DNA of 39,629 bases from Roseospira navarrensis (GTDB lineage Bacteria; Pseudomonadota; Alphaproteobacteria; Rhodospirillales; Rhodospirillaceae): assembly GCF_009601025.1 (NCBI RefSeq), contig NZ_WIVE01000037.1, positions 1 through 39,629 on the forward strand, read 5' to 3'. The position numbers and the translations under genes were made by a program. The notes beneath the pieces were generated by a model that did no database searches, was not told where the DNA came from, and was given only the letters and a program-made list of their open reading frames with translations. The stretch's first letter is position 1; each line of letters opens with the position of its first letter. This document shows, in pieces, positions 33,273-39,629 of this stretch.

Positions 33273-34280
33273 ATGGTAGAGAACCGCGACACCGCGAGCC
33301 CGGCCGACTTCGACGCCGGCCCGCCGCCGCTGCTGGAACCGAACGTGACCCTGCAGACCAGACCCGAGGGGGAGACCTTCGCCTCGGACCTGTGGGACCA
33401 GTTGCGCGACGCCTTCGCGGCGCGCGACATCAAGCACTGCAGCCTGTTGGCCTTCGCCGTGACCAAGGCCGAGCCGGCGGCGCTGCCCGGCTGGATCGTG
33501 ATGGCCGAATGCCAGCGCCTGCAGGGCCAGACCGGCCGCGCCCTGGACACCCTGGGCCGGGCCCTGCGCCTGTTTCTGCAACACCCCGAGCTGCTGCGCC
33601 TGAAGGGCGAGGTGCTGCTGGCCGAAGGCCGCGCCGACGAGGCCGCGGCCGCTTTCCGCGCCTGCCTGCGCGCCGATCCGCTGAACGTGATCGCGCTGTA
33701 CGGCCTGCGCGGGCTGATGGCCGAGGCGGGGCGGGATACGGCGCCGATCGACGACCTGCTGGATCCGGCCGAGGACCCCCAGACGGTCATCGAGGCGTGG
33801 CGTACCACCGCACCCACGCGCTGGAGCTGGTCGGTGGAGCGCAACGCCATGGCCCCCGAGGCCGTGTGCCGTCAGGCCGTCGCCCAAGCGCCCGGCTTCG
33901 CGCCCGCCTATCAGGCGCTGGGGGCCGCGGTCGGCGCCGGCGGCAACATCAAGACCGCCGCCCGGCTGTTCCGCCGCGCCGCCCAGCTCGACCGCGACGA
34001 TATCCGGGCGATGCAGCACGCGGCGCTCTATCTGGCCGACCAGGGCCGGCTGGCCGAGGCCATGCGGATCGGCCGCCGCGCGATCTCGCTGCGGCCGGAC
34101 GACGCCGCCGGCTATTTCGTGATGGCCTATCTGCAGTTCTACGCCCTGCGGGTGGACGACTCGGGTCGCCTGCACGCGCGCGGCATCCGCCTGGACCCGG
34201 AACACCCCGCCGCCTCCACCGGCGTCGAGGAGTGGAAGGATCAGGGCGACCGCGCCGGGTTCCAGTGGTTCTTTTCCTGA
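33273..34280 (+). CDS. Tetratricopeptide-repeat protein
   Basis: A 335-residue helical-repeat protein. TPR-like units are visible at about residues 55-150 (GWIVMAECQRLQGQTGRALD, LRLKGEVLLAEGRADEAAAA, FRACLRADPLNV) and again at about 205-300 (AYQALGAAVGAGGNIKTAAR, HAALYLADQGRLAEAMRIGR, GYFVMAYLQFYALRVDDSG). The middle has an Arg/Trp segment (APTRWSWSVERN). No signal peptide is evident. Such proteins are assembly or protein-contact scaffolds. The start at 33273 follows GGAGA; an in-frame ATG 39 bp upstream is possible. It lies in line with the 526-residue protein and converges on the DUF2336 gene. Confidence 0.82.
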   Translation: MVENRDTASPADFDAGPPPLLEPNVTLQTRPEGETFASDLWDQLRDAFAARDIKHCSLLAFAVTKAEPAALPGWIVMAECQRLQGQTGRALDTLGRALRLFLQHPELLRLKGEVLLAEGRADEAAAAFRACLRADPLNVIALYGLRGLMAEAGRDTAPIDDLLDPAEDPQTVIEAWRTTAPTRWSWSVERNAMAPEAVCRQAVAQAPGFAPAYQALGAAVGAGGNIKTAARLFRRAAQLDRDDIRAMQHAALYLADQGRLAEAMRIGRRAISLRPDDAAGYFVMAYLQFYALRVDDSGRLHARGIRLDPEHPAASTGVEEWKDQGDRAGFQWFFS

Positions 34281-34364
34281 CCGGCGGGCCGATGCCGCGC
34301 GGCGGGGGGCGGCTCCGGGGCGCCTCTGCCCACCGGGTGGACGCGACGTCCGGCCCGGCCGGGA

Positions 34365-35567
34365 TCAGCCGTCGCCGTTCTTGTTCGACGACGGCGGCTT
34401 GCCCTGCCCGCCGACGTCCGCCGTCAGGTCCACTTCCAGCAGCGCCTTGAGATAGTTGTGGTCGCGGGTCCAGCGGACCAGGACCTTGCGGCAGGCCTCG
34501 ACGGTCATGCGGTCGTACAGGTCCATGACCGCCTTGTGTTCGTCGCGCAGCACCGCCGACGACACCGGGCGTGCCTTGCGCGAGAACAGGAAGATCACCG
34601 AGAAGTCCTCGCGCGCGAAATTCATGGCCTTGCAGGCGATGGCCAGACCCTCGCCGCCCGGTTCGAACAGCATGCGACGGACCAGGATCTCGCGCATCCC
34701 GGAGGCGCGCGAGAACAGGGTCACGAACAGCGACACCTCGCCGTTCTGGAGCGCCGAGATCATCAGGTCGGCGTCGTTGCGCCCGGCCGCGTTCAGTTCC
34801 TCCGCCAGACGCTCGGTGGCCGTGCGGCGGTTTTCGCCGTTGATCTGAACGCCATCCGCCTCGGCCTCTCGGGCGGCCTGCTCGATCAGCGCATCCACCT
34901 CGGTGGGGTCCAGCTTGAAGCGCTCCACGATGGTCTTGCGCAGCGCCGCCGACACCCACAGCACCATCCGCTTGGCCAGATCCTCCGGCAGTTCGTCGCG
35001 CGACAGGATCGGTTCGCGGTAGCTGCCCACCCGGCGGGACTGCTCCACCAGATAGCCCAGGGTGGCCCGGGAGATGCGCGCATCCGGGTTCTTCAGCAAC
35101 TCGGTGATGACGGTCTCGTTGCCGGTGCCCACCAGTTCATCGGACACGGCCTCGCTGACCTCGAAGCGGACGGCGACGGCCAGTTGGTGTTCCAGGGTGC
35201 GATTGCGGATGACCTCGATCAGGTCGACGTCGCGCAGCACCGGGCTCTGGCTGAGCACGGGATAGGCCACGTCGATTTCATCGTTGGCCAGGAAGGTGAG
35301 CAGGTCGCGGGGGACGTCGGGCCGGCTGGCGAACTCGGCGGCGATGCGCCGGCGCACGGAGATCTCGATCTCTTTCAGCACGCGCCGCAGGATGTCCGCC
35401 ATCAAGGCGAACTCGCGGTCGTTCAGGCTGTCCGCATCCTGGGCGAACAGGGCCGCGATGGTCTCCGCCAGCATGTTGCGCGAGGCCACGGTTTTCTGCC
35501 GGGCCAGCGCGAGCAGGTACGGCGCGTCGAACGGGCCGGCCGGGGGCGAATCATCGGAAGGCGCCAT
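34365..35567 (-). CDS. DUF2336 family protein
   Basis: A 400-residue alpha-helical protein of the alphaproteobacterial DUF2336 family, function unknown. Recognisable segments are ILRRVLKEIEISVRRRIAAE, FLANDEIDVAYPVLSQSPVL, LAVAVRFEVSEAVSDELV and FVTLFSRASGMREILVRRML. It looks like a HEAT-like helical-repeat protein in the cytoplasm, often linked to cell-cycle or signalling genes in related bacteria (recalled, not seen here). The start has CAGGTGAG upstream. It converges on the TPR gene with 84 bp between stops and is divergent from metZ across 439 bp. Confidence 0.85.
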   Translation of the reverse strand: MAPSDDSPPAGPFDAPYLLALARQKTVASRNMLAETIAALFAQDADSLNDREFALMADILRRVLKEIEISVRRRIAAEFASRPDVPRDLLTFLANDEIDVAYPVLSQSPVLRDVDLIEVIRNRTLEHQLAVAVRFEVSEAVSDELVGTGNETVITELLKNPDARISRATLGYLVEQSRRVGSYREPILSRDELPEDLAKRMVLWVSAALRKTIVERFKLDPTEVDALIEQAAREAEADGVQINGENRRTATERLAEELNAAGRNDADLMISALQNGEVSLFVTLFSRASGMREILVRRMLFEPGGEGLAIACKAMNFAREDFSVIFLFSRKARPVSSAVLRDEHKAVMDLYDRMTVEACRKVLVRWTRDHNYLKALLEVDLTADVGGQGKPPSSNKNGDG

Positions 35568-35650
35568 CAGGACTCACCTGAAAGATGAGATGGGAGCAAC
35601 CGAACCATCAAACGTGCAGATCCTCTTTGGTGGGTGCGTCTGCTCCGATG

Positions 35651-35720
35651 GATTATGCCTAAAGATATACGCTTTTGCCTAACAAATTTGTTGCGATCCC
35701 CTGTGAAAACATCCGCACAC
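35651..35720. promoter_or_regulatory. AT-rich patch with palindrome and direct repeats
   Basis: In otherwise GC-rich DNA this stretch is AT-rich. It holds the 12-bp perfect palindrome AACAAATTTGTT (35681-35692) and TGCCTAA twice (35656 and 35676, 20 bp apart). On the minus strand CATAAT (35657-35652) could be the -10 box for the DUF2336 gene. The layout suggests a regulatory region, but the factor is unknown. No gene is seen in 35568-35827. Confidence 0.4.
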
Positions 35721-35827
35721 ACTTTGATGCAACCGCACAAAAACACGTTTCGAGGGGTCTGGTCCATGGGATCTTTCGCTCAGGACCGTTCGGCATCTCC
35801 TCCTTCTTCCGGACGGGGGTTGCGGGC

Positions 35828-35856
35828 TTGACCCGCGCCCGCCCGCCCGGTAAACG
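35828..35856 (+). promoter_or_regulatory. Candidate promoter of metZ
   Basis: TTGACC (35828-35833) and TAAACG (35851-35856) are exactly 17 bp apart. The start point would be near 35863, directly before the riboswitch aptamer. Confidence 0.5.
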
Positions 35857-35863
35857 ATCCGCC

Positions 35864-35918
35864 ACCGTGGTGATTTGGCGACCAGCTTGCGGCCACGAAA
35901 AAAAAGCGGCTAAGCGGT
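35864..35918 (+). ncRNA. SAM-II riboswitch upstream of metZ
   Basis: The RNA has the SAM-II hallmarks: stem P1 CGTGG (35866-35870) with CCACG (35893-35897), conserved loop TGATTTG, then GCTTGC, an A-run, and the GCTAA block. GCTT (35885-35888) can pair with AAGC (35904-35907) to form the pseudoknot P2. SAM-II binds S-adenosylmethionine and is found mainly in alphaproteobacteria ahead of methionine genes. Here it should lower metZ expression when SAM is plentiful. Confidence 0.85.
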
Positions 35919-35931
35919 TGGTGCCTCTCAC

Positions 35932-35964
35932 GAAAGGCCCCGGCCCCGCAGGCCGGGGCCTTTC
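35932..35964 (+). terminator. GC-rich hairpin between the SAM-II aptamer and metZ
   Basis: A perfect 14-bp stem, GAAAGGCCCCGGCC (35932-35945) with GGCCGGGGCCTTTC (35951-35964), around the 5-nt loop CCGCA. The stem carries an A-run on the left and TTT on the right, the usual terminator form in GC-rich bacteria. It lies just after the riboswitch and 42 bp before metZ, so SAM could act by premature termination instead of, or as well as, translation control. Confidence 0.65.
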
Positions 35965-36006
35965 GCGTCCGGGCCTGCCGCCGCTGGAGACAGGAGACCG
36001 ATCCCG

Positions 36007-37221
36007 ATGGCGTCCGACCCGACCCGCAGCCCGACCCCGACCCCCGCCTGGCACCCCCGAACGACCATGGTGCGGAGCGGTCTGGAGCGCAGCCCGAACA
36101 TGGAAACGGCCGAGGCGCTGTATCTGACCTCCGGCTTCGTCTATCCGGACGCCGACGCGGCCCGGCGGGCCTTCGACGGCAGCGACTCGCGATTCGTATA
36201 TTCCCGATTCCGCAATCCCACGAACGCGGTGTTCGAGACCCGGCTGGCCGCCCTGGAGGGGGCCGCGATCTGCCGCGCCACCGCCAGCGGCATGGCGGCC
36301 GTCACCGCCGCGCTGCTCTGTCAGGTCAAGGCGGGCGACCGCGTGGTGGCAGCGCGCAGCCTGTTCGTCTCGTGCCACTGGGTGCTGACCGAGCTGCTGC
36401 CGCGCTTCGGCGTCACGGTCGAGCTGGTGCCCGGCACCGACCTCGCGGCCTGGCGGACGGCCCTGTCGCAGCCCGCCGTCTGCGTGTTCCTGGAGAGCCC
36501 CGCCAACCCCGCGCTGGAGGTGCTGGACATCCCCGCCGTGTGCGATCTGGCCCACGCGGCCGGCGCCCGGGTGGTGGTGGACAACGCCTTCGCCACGCCC
36601 GTCCTGCAACGCCCGCTGGCGCTGGGCGCGGACGTGGTGGTGCATTCGGCGACCAAGTACATCGACGGCCAGGGCCGCTGCCTGGGCGGGGCCATCCTGA
36701 CCAACGACGCGGCCTATGACGAGGAGGGCCTGTTGCCCTTCCTGCGCAACACCGGGCCGTGCATCAGCCCCTTCAACGCCTGGGTCATGGCCAAAGGCCT
36801 GGAGACCCTGGACCTGCGCGTGCGCGCCCAGTGCGACAGCGCGCTGGCCCTGGCCCGCGCGCTGCAGGGCGCGCCGGGCGTGCGGGCCGTGCGCTATCCG
36901 GGCCTGGAGAGCCACCCCCAGCACGCGCTCGCCATGGCGCAGATGGACGGCCGGGGCGGGGCCATGGTCGCGCTGGATTTGGCGGGCGGCCAGCCGGCGG
37001 CGTTCCGCTTCCTGGACGGGCTGGGACTGATCGACATCTCGAACAACCTGGGCGACGCCAAGTCGCTGGCCTGCCATCCGGCCACCACGACCCATCAGCG
37101 GCTGTCGGTCGAGGAGCAGGCGGCCCAGGGCATCACCCCGGGGCTGGTGCGGCTGTCGGTGGGCCTGGAGGACGCCCGCGACCTGATCGCCGACGTCACC
37201 CGGGCGCTTGAGGGCGTGTGA
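36007..37221 (+). CDS. metZ: O-succinylhomoserine sulfhydrylase MetZ
   Basis: A 404-residue PLP enzyme of the Cys/Met metabolism family. The PLP lysine is Lys217 in HSATKYIDGQGR; other markers are YSRFRNPTNAVFE, ATASGMAAVTAALL, VVVDNAFATPVLQRPL and SLACHPATTTHQRLS. The ENAFATP-type loop and the SHP/CHP motif fit sulfhydrylases that turn O-succinylhomoserine and sulfide into homocysteine. The upstream SAM-II riboswitch fits this methionine role. The start at 36007 follows AGGAGA. A dispersed hairpin element begins 11 bp after the stop. O-acetylhomoserine sulfhydrylase or cystathionine synthase are less likely. Confidence 0.9.
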   Translation: MASDPTRSPTPTPAWHPRTTMVRSGLERSPNMETAEALYLTSGFVYPDADAARRAFDGSDSRFVYSRFRNPTNAVFETRLAALEGAAICRATASGMAAVTAALLCQVKAGDRVVAARSLFVSCHWVLTELLPRFGVTVELVPGTDLAAWRTALSQPAVCVFLESPANPALEVLDIPAVCDLAHAAGARVVVDNAFATPVLQRPLALGADVVVHSATKYIDGQGRCLGGAILTNDAAYDEEGLLPFLRNTGPCISPFNAWVMAKGLETLDLRVRAQCDSALALARALQGAPGVRAVRYPGLESHPQHALAMAQMDGRGGAMVALDLAGGQPAAFRFLDGLGLIDISNNLGDAKSLACHPATTTHQRLSVEEQAAQGITPGLVRLSVGLEDARDLIADVTRALEGV

Positions 37222-37231
37222 TCCCATTTCA

Positions 37232-37376
37232 GGACTGGCACCGCAAAGCGGGTGCCAGGGCGGCACCGGCCCTCTCCCCCACCCGGCCACCCAGCGCGAG
37301 TATCCTATGGGTGGCCGGGCGGGGGAGCGGGCCGGCCACGGGCTTAAACGGTCATCGTCAGATGCCGTTGGTATGA
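37232..37376. repeat. Dispersed hairpin-rich element, copy 2 (MITE-like)
   Basis: This matches the right 139 bp of the element at 27031-27239, including the long inverted repeat (37266-37293 with 37308-37335, two mismatches) and the GGCACCGC hairpin. The left end present in copy 1 (27031-27100) is missing. The right end, with TCATACCAACGGC on the minus strand, overlaps the last codons and the stop of the amide-hydrolase gene at 37358. It fills the 136-bp space between two convergent genes. Confidence 0.85.
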
Positions 37377-38389
37377 GGCGACTCCGTGAGGGCCAGTCGC
37401 GCCGTGACCGCCCGGGCGCCCTCCATGCCCTGCACCCGCAGCGTGCCGGTGGCGGCGTTGGCCTCCACCGCCAGCCGGGTTGCGGGCCAGAGAATGGGCG
37501 GGCGCAGCCACGCGAAGTCGCGCGCGCCGGCCTCGATGGCCTCGATCGCCTCGATCATCGCCACCCGCCGCCCCACGCTGTCGCGGCCGCGCGGGTGGCA
37601 CGGAATGTCCGCGCCCCAGTGATTGGCCGCCACCGCCGGGTGCTGCCGGATGCGGGTGCCGGTCCAGTCCTTCTCGATGGTCCAGGCCTCGGACCGATCC
37701 ACGCCCGCCAGCGTCAGGATGCAGGGCACGCACACCGGCGCTTCGCGCAGGCGGTGCAGGGCGGTGGTGGCGTCGGGCGCGGTCTCCAGGATGTCCCGGA
37801 GCAGGTGGTCGGGCGGCGGCGCGGTGCTGGCCCAGACCCGGCGGCGGTCGATCAGCCAGCGCCAGGGGCGCGGGCCGGGGCCGCTGATCGGGGCCTGATT
37901 GAGCGCGACCGCGAAGCGCCCAGGGGCGAGGCCCGTCAGCACGCCCGCATAGCCCGGCCAGGTGACGGCCAGGACAGCGCCCGCCGGTCCGGTCAGGCGG
38001 GCCACGACCAGACCGGCGCCCAGGCCCGGCATGTCCCAGTCCAGGGTGCGCAAAAGGGTCACCCCGCCGCCGTCCTCCGGACGGTCGGGCGCGGCGGCCG
38101 CCGTGCAGGCCCACTGGTGCGACAGGTTGAGCGCCAGCGCCCCCGGCGCCCCCGTGTCGGCGGCCACCCGGCGCAGCTCGTCCCCATAGGGCGTGGCGTT
38201 GCGGGCCAGCCAGCGCGCGCACAGCCGGTCCGCCAGGCGCAGCACCGGCGCGGTATAGGTCCGCCGCGCCTGGTCCAGCAGGGCGTCGGCCCGATCACGG
38301 GTCGCCGCCAGCAGGGCGGGCGCGCCGCCGGCGCCGATGTCGATCACGGGGATGACGGGCAGAGGCGACGGGGCGGGGGCGCGTGTCAT
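37358..38389 (-). CDS. Ntn-type amide hydrolase, acid ceramidase/NAAA-like
   Basis: A 343-residue protein of the N-terminal-nucleophile fold. The likely catalytic Cys is Cys95 in LSHQWACTAAAA, followed by LRTLDWDMPGLGAGLVVARL and WPGYAGVLTGLAPGRFAVAL, which match the acid ceramidase/NAAA and penicillin acylase-like pattern. Such enzymes cleave linear amide bonds, often of fatty acyl amides, after self-cleavage before the Cys; the substrate here is unknown. No signal peptide is clear. The start at 38389 has GAGGGA upstream. The last five codons and TGA are made by the end of the repeat element, so the original C terminus was probably different. Confidence 0.78.
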   Translation of the reverse strand: MTRAPAPSPLPVIPVIDIGAGGAPALLAATRDRADALLDQARRTYTAPVLRLADRLCARWLARNATPYGDELRRVAADTGAPGALALNLSHQWACTAAAAPDRPEDGGGVTLLRTLDWDMPGLGAGLVVARLTGPAGAVLAVTWPGYAGVLTGLAPGRFAVALNQAPISGPGPRPWRWLIDRRRVWASTAPPPDHLLRDILETAPDATTALHRLREAPVCVPCILTLAGVDRSEAWTIEKDWTGTRIRQHPAVAANHWGADIPCHPRGRDSVGRRVAMIEAIEAIEAGARDFAWLRPPILWPATRLAVEANAATGTLRVQGMEGARAVTARLALTESPHTNGI

Positions 38390-38518
38390 GGGGGGGATCC
38401 CTCGGGGCAGGACGGGTCCCGCGCACCATCCTCCGCCGCGCGGTCGCGCGCAAGCCTTCGACGGCCTTGCCGCGCCCGGTGTCACGCCCTACCGTGACCG
38501 CAGACTCGACCCGACACC

Positions 38519-39526
38519 ATGGACCGCACCATGACCCAGACCCTTGACGTTGACGCCATCCTCACGGCGTTCGCCGACGAAGACGGGCCGTTCCCGGCCG
38601 AGGCCGTGCAGGCCTGCCTGGACACCCCGGACGCGGTCGTGCCGCGCTTCCTCGATATCCTGACGCGCGAGGCCGAGAACAAGCCGCTGGTTCGCCCCGA
38701 ATCCGAGGCGCTGTTCCTGATCGCCCACGTCCTGGCCGAGCTGCGCGAGCCCAACGCCTTCGGCCCGCTCGTCCAGGTGCTGCGGGGCGATGCGGACGAG
38801 GTGGCGATCACGTTCGGGGACGGCCTGATCGACGACCGGGACGCGGACGAGGACGCGCGCGGAGCCGCGCTGCTCGCCTGGACGTGGTGCGCGGTGACGG
38901 GCGTGGTGGACGCCGAGACGGCGCGCGACCGCGTGCATACCTGGGCGGACACGCTGGCCGACGAGGACGACGCGCTGATCTGGATGCACTGGATTTACGC
39001 CGTCGCCATGCTGGGGATGGTGGACCTGCGCGACCGGGTGGCGCCGCGACTCGATCCGCCCGGCGGCATGATCCCGCTCATGGAGATGGAGGACTTCGAC
39101 GGCATCGTGGCCGCCTGCCGCACGCCGGAGGGTTTGGCGAAGGAGATGGCGGACCGGGGCATGACCCCCCACACCGACACCATCGGACGCCTGAGCCGAT
39201 GGGCGGGGTATTCCGAGGAGGCGCGGGCGGACCGTGCCAAAGACCCGCTGGAGCGGGCCCTCAAGACCATTGATGCCATGTATGACGACCCCGAGATCGC
39301 CGCGCAACTGGACGCCGATCCGGCGTTGGCCGAGCGCCTTCAGGAAGTCGCCCTGGCGGAGGCCGGGATTGACCTGGACGACGACCTCTTCGGTCCGGAC
39401 GACGACCTGGACTGGGACGCCCCCGGCGAGACCGTCCGTAACCCCTATCGCGACGTCGGGCGCAACGACCCCTGCCCCTGCGGCTCCGGCAAAAAGTTCA
39501 AGAAGTGCTGCCTGGACAAAGGGTGA
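38519..39526 (+). CDS. DUF1186 and SEC-C motif protein
   Basis: A 335-residue acidic protein. The N-terminal two-thirds resemble the DUF1186 family ([30 protein letters not shown]), helical and of unknown function. The extreme C terminus is a SEC-C zinc-binding motif, [19 protein letters not shown], with Cys319, Cys321, Cys330 and Cys331. SEC-C tails in SecA bind zinc and SecB or the ribosome, so this protein may act in protein quality control or export (inference). An ATG at 38531 is an alternative start; neither has a clear ribosome site. It is divergent from the amide hydrolase across 129 bp. Confidence 0.85.
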   Translation: MDRTMTQTLDVDAILTAFADEDGPFPAEAVQACLDTPDAVVPRFLDILTREAENKPLVRPESEALFLIAHVLAELREPNAFGPLVQVLRGDADEVAITFGDGLIDDRDADEDARGAALLAWTWCAVTGVVDAETARDRVHTWADTLADEDDALIWMHWIYAVAMLGMVDLRDRVAPRLDPPGGMIPLMEMEDFDGIVAACRTPEGLAKEMADRGMTPHTDTIGRLSRWAGYSEEARADRAKDPLERALKTIDAMYDDPEIAAQLDADPALAERLQEVALAEAGIDLDDDLFGPDDDLDWDAPGETVRNPYRDVGRNDPCPCGSGKKFKKCCLDKG

Positions 39527-39546
39527 GGGCGGCCCCTGGAGTTATT

Positions 39547-39629
39547 ATGAAAGGCTCAGTTTGCGTTAGATATGCATGCTGGTTGTTTGGGCGAGATAAG
39601 TCCGGCGATGCATGCCAGGATTGCACGGG
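39547..39629 (+). CDS. Possible Cys-rich protein, cut by the window end
   Basis: An ATG at 39547 with GGAG five bases upstream opens a frame without a stop to the window end (27 codons). It encodes MKGSVCVRYACWLFGRDKSG then DACQDC, with four or more cysteines. Base composition is clearly more AT-rich than the neighbouring genes. The fragment is too short to judge; it may be a small gene from transfer or a chance frame. Confidence 0.25.
   Translation, partial: MKGSVCVRYACWLFGRDKSGDACQDCT

Noticed and set aside
35675-36127. Plus-strand frame overlapping the metZ leader
   Set aside because: It would begin with TTG without a ribosome site and run through the SAM-II aptamer and hairpin, which explain the sequence better.

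Overview
The window is a GC-rich chromosomal segment (about 70% GC by impression, with long antisense shadow frames) from what looks like an alphaproteobacterium, probably of the Rhodospirillales. The support is a MipZ-type ATPase, a DUF2336 protein, a DUF1523-like protein, a SAM-II-type leader upstream of metZ, and PtsN, GlnE and SufE of alphaproteobacterial style. There is no rRNA, tRNA, CRISPR array, prophage or transposase gene. Taxonomy is inferred from gene content only.

Layout. (1) 1-3240, minus strand: two small membrane proteins downstream of ptsN, a 588-bp gap with tandem repeats and palindromes, an FMN-binding PNPOx-fold protein and a P-loop kinase. (2) 3292-6066: a DinG/XPD-type iron-sulfur helicase. 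(3) 6339-13923: a carbohydrate or sugar-acid block with a beta-propeller lactonase, hydroxypyruvate isomerase, a beta-hydroxyacid reductase, then a complete ABC importer (ATPase, binding protein, two permeases). (4) 14247-15641: aroA. (5) 15683-23472, minus strand: an orphan LuxR-type response regulator, sufE, mipZ, a molybdopterin oxidoreductase and glnE. (6) 23585-26911: a large AsmA/YhdP-like envelope protein, followed by a structured repeat and a DUF1523-like protein. (7) 27764-28573, minus strand: two small membrane-protein genes damaged by a 49-bp tandem duplication. (8) 29056-31413: an octaheme cytochrome c of the tetrathionate reductase family with a cytochrome b partner. (9) 31604-35567: an unrecognised 526-residue protein, a TPR protein and a DUF2336 protein. 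(10) 35828-37221: promoter, SAM-II riboswitch, terminator-like hairpin and metZ. (11) 37232-39629: a second copy of the structured repeat, an Ntn-type amide hydrolase, a DUF1186/SEC-C protein, and a possible Cys-rich gene cut by the window edge.

How parts may work together. The isomerase and reductase can join hydroxypyruvate, tartronate semialdehyde and glycerate, with the lactonase opening a sugar lactone and the ABC system importing the substrate. The octaheme cytochrome and cytochrome b look like a membrane quinol-linked electron-transfer module. metZ appears controlled by S-adenosylmethionine.

The most unusual items are the octaheme/cytochrome b module with phased direct repeats in its promoter, the 49-bp duplication that fuses two genes, and a dispersed hairpin element (27031-27239 and 37232-37376) whose end supplies the stop codon of a neighbouring gene. 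A second intergenic repeat family is also present (about 131, 6093 and 13996).
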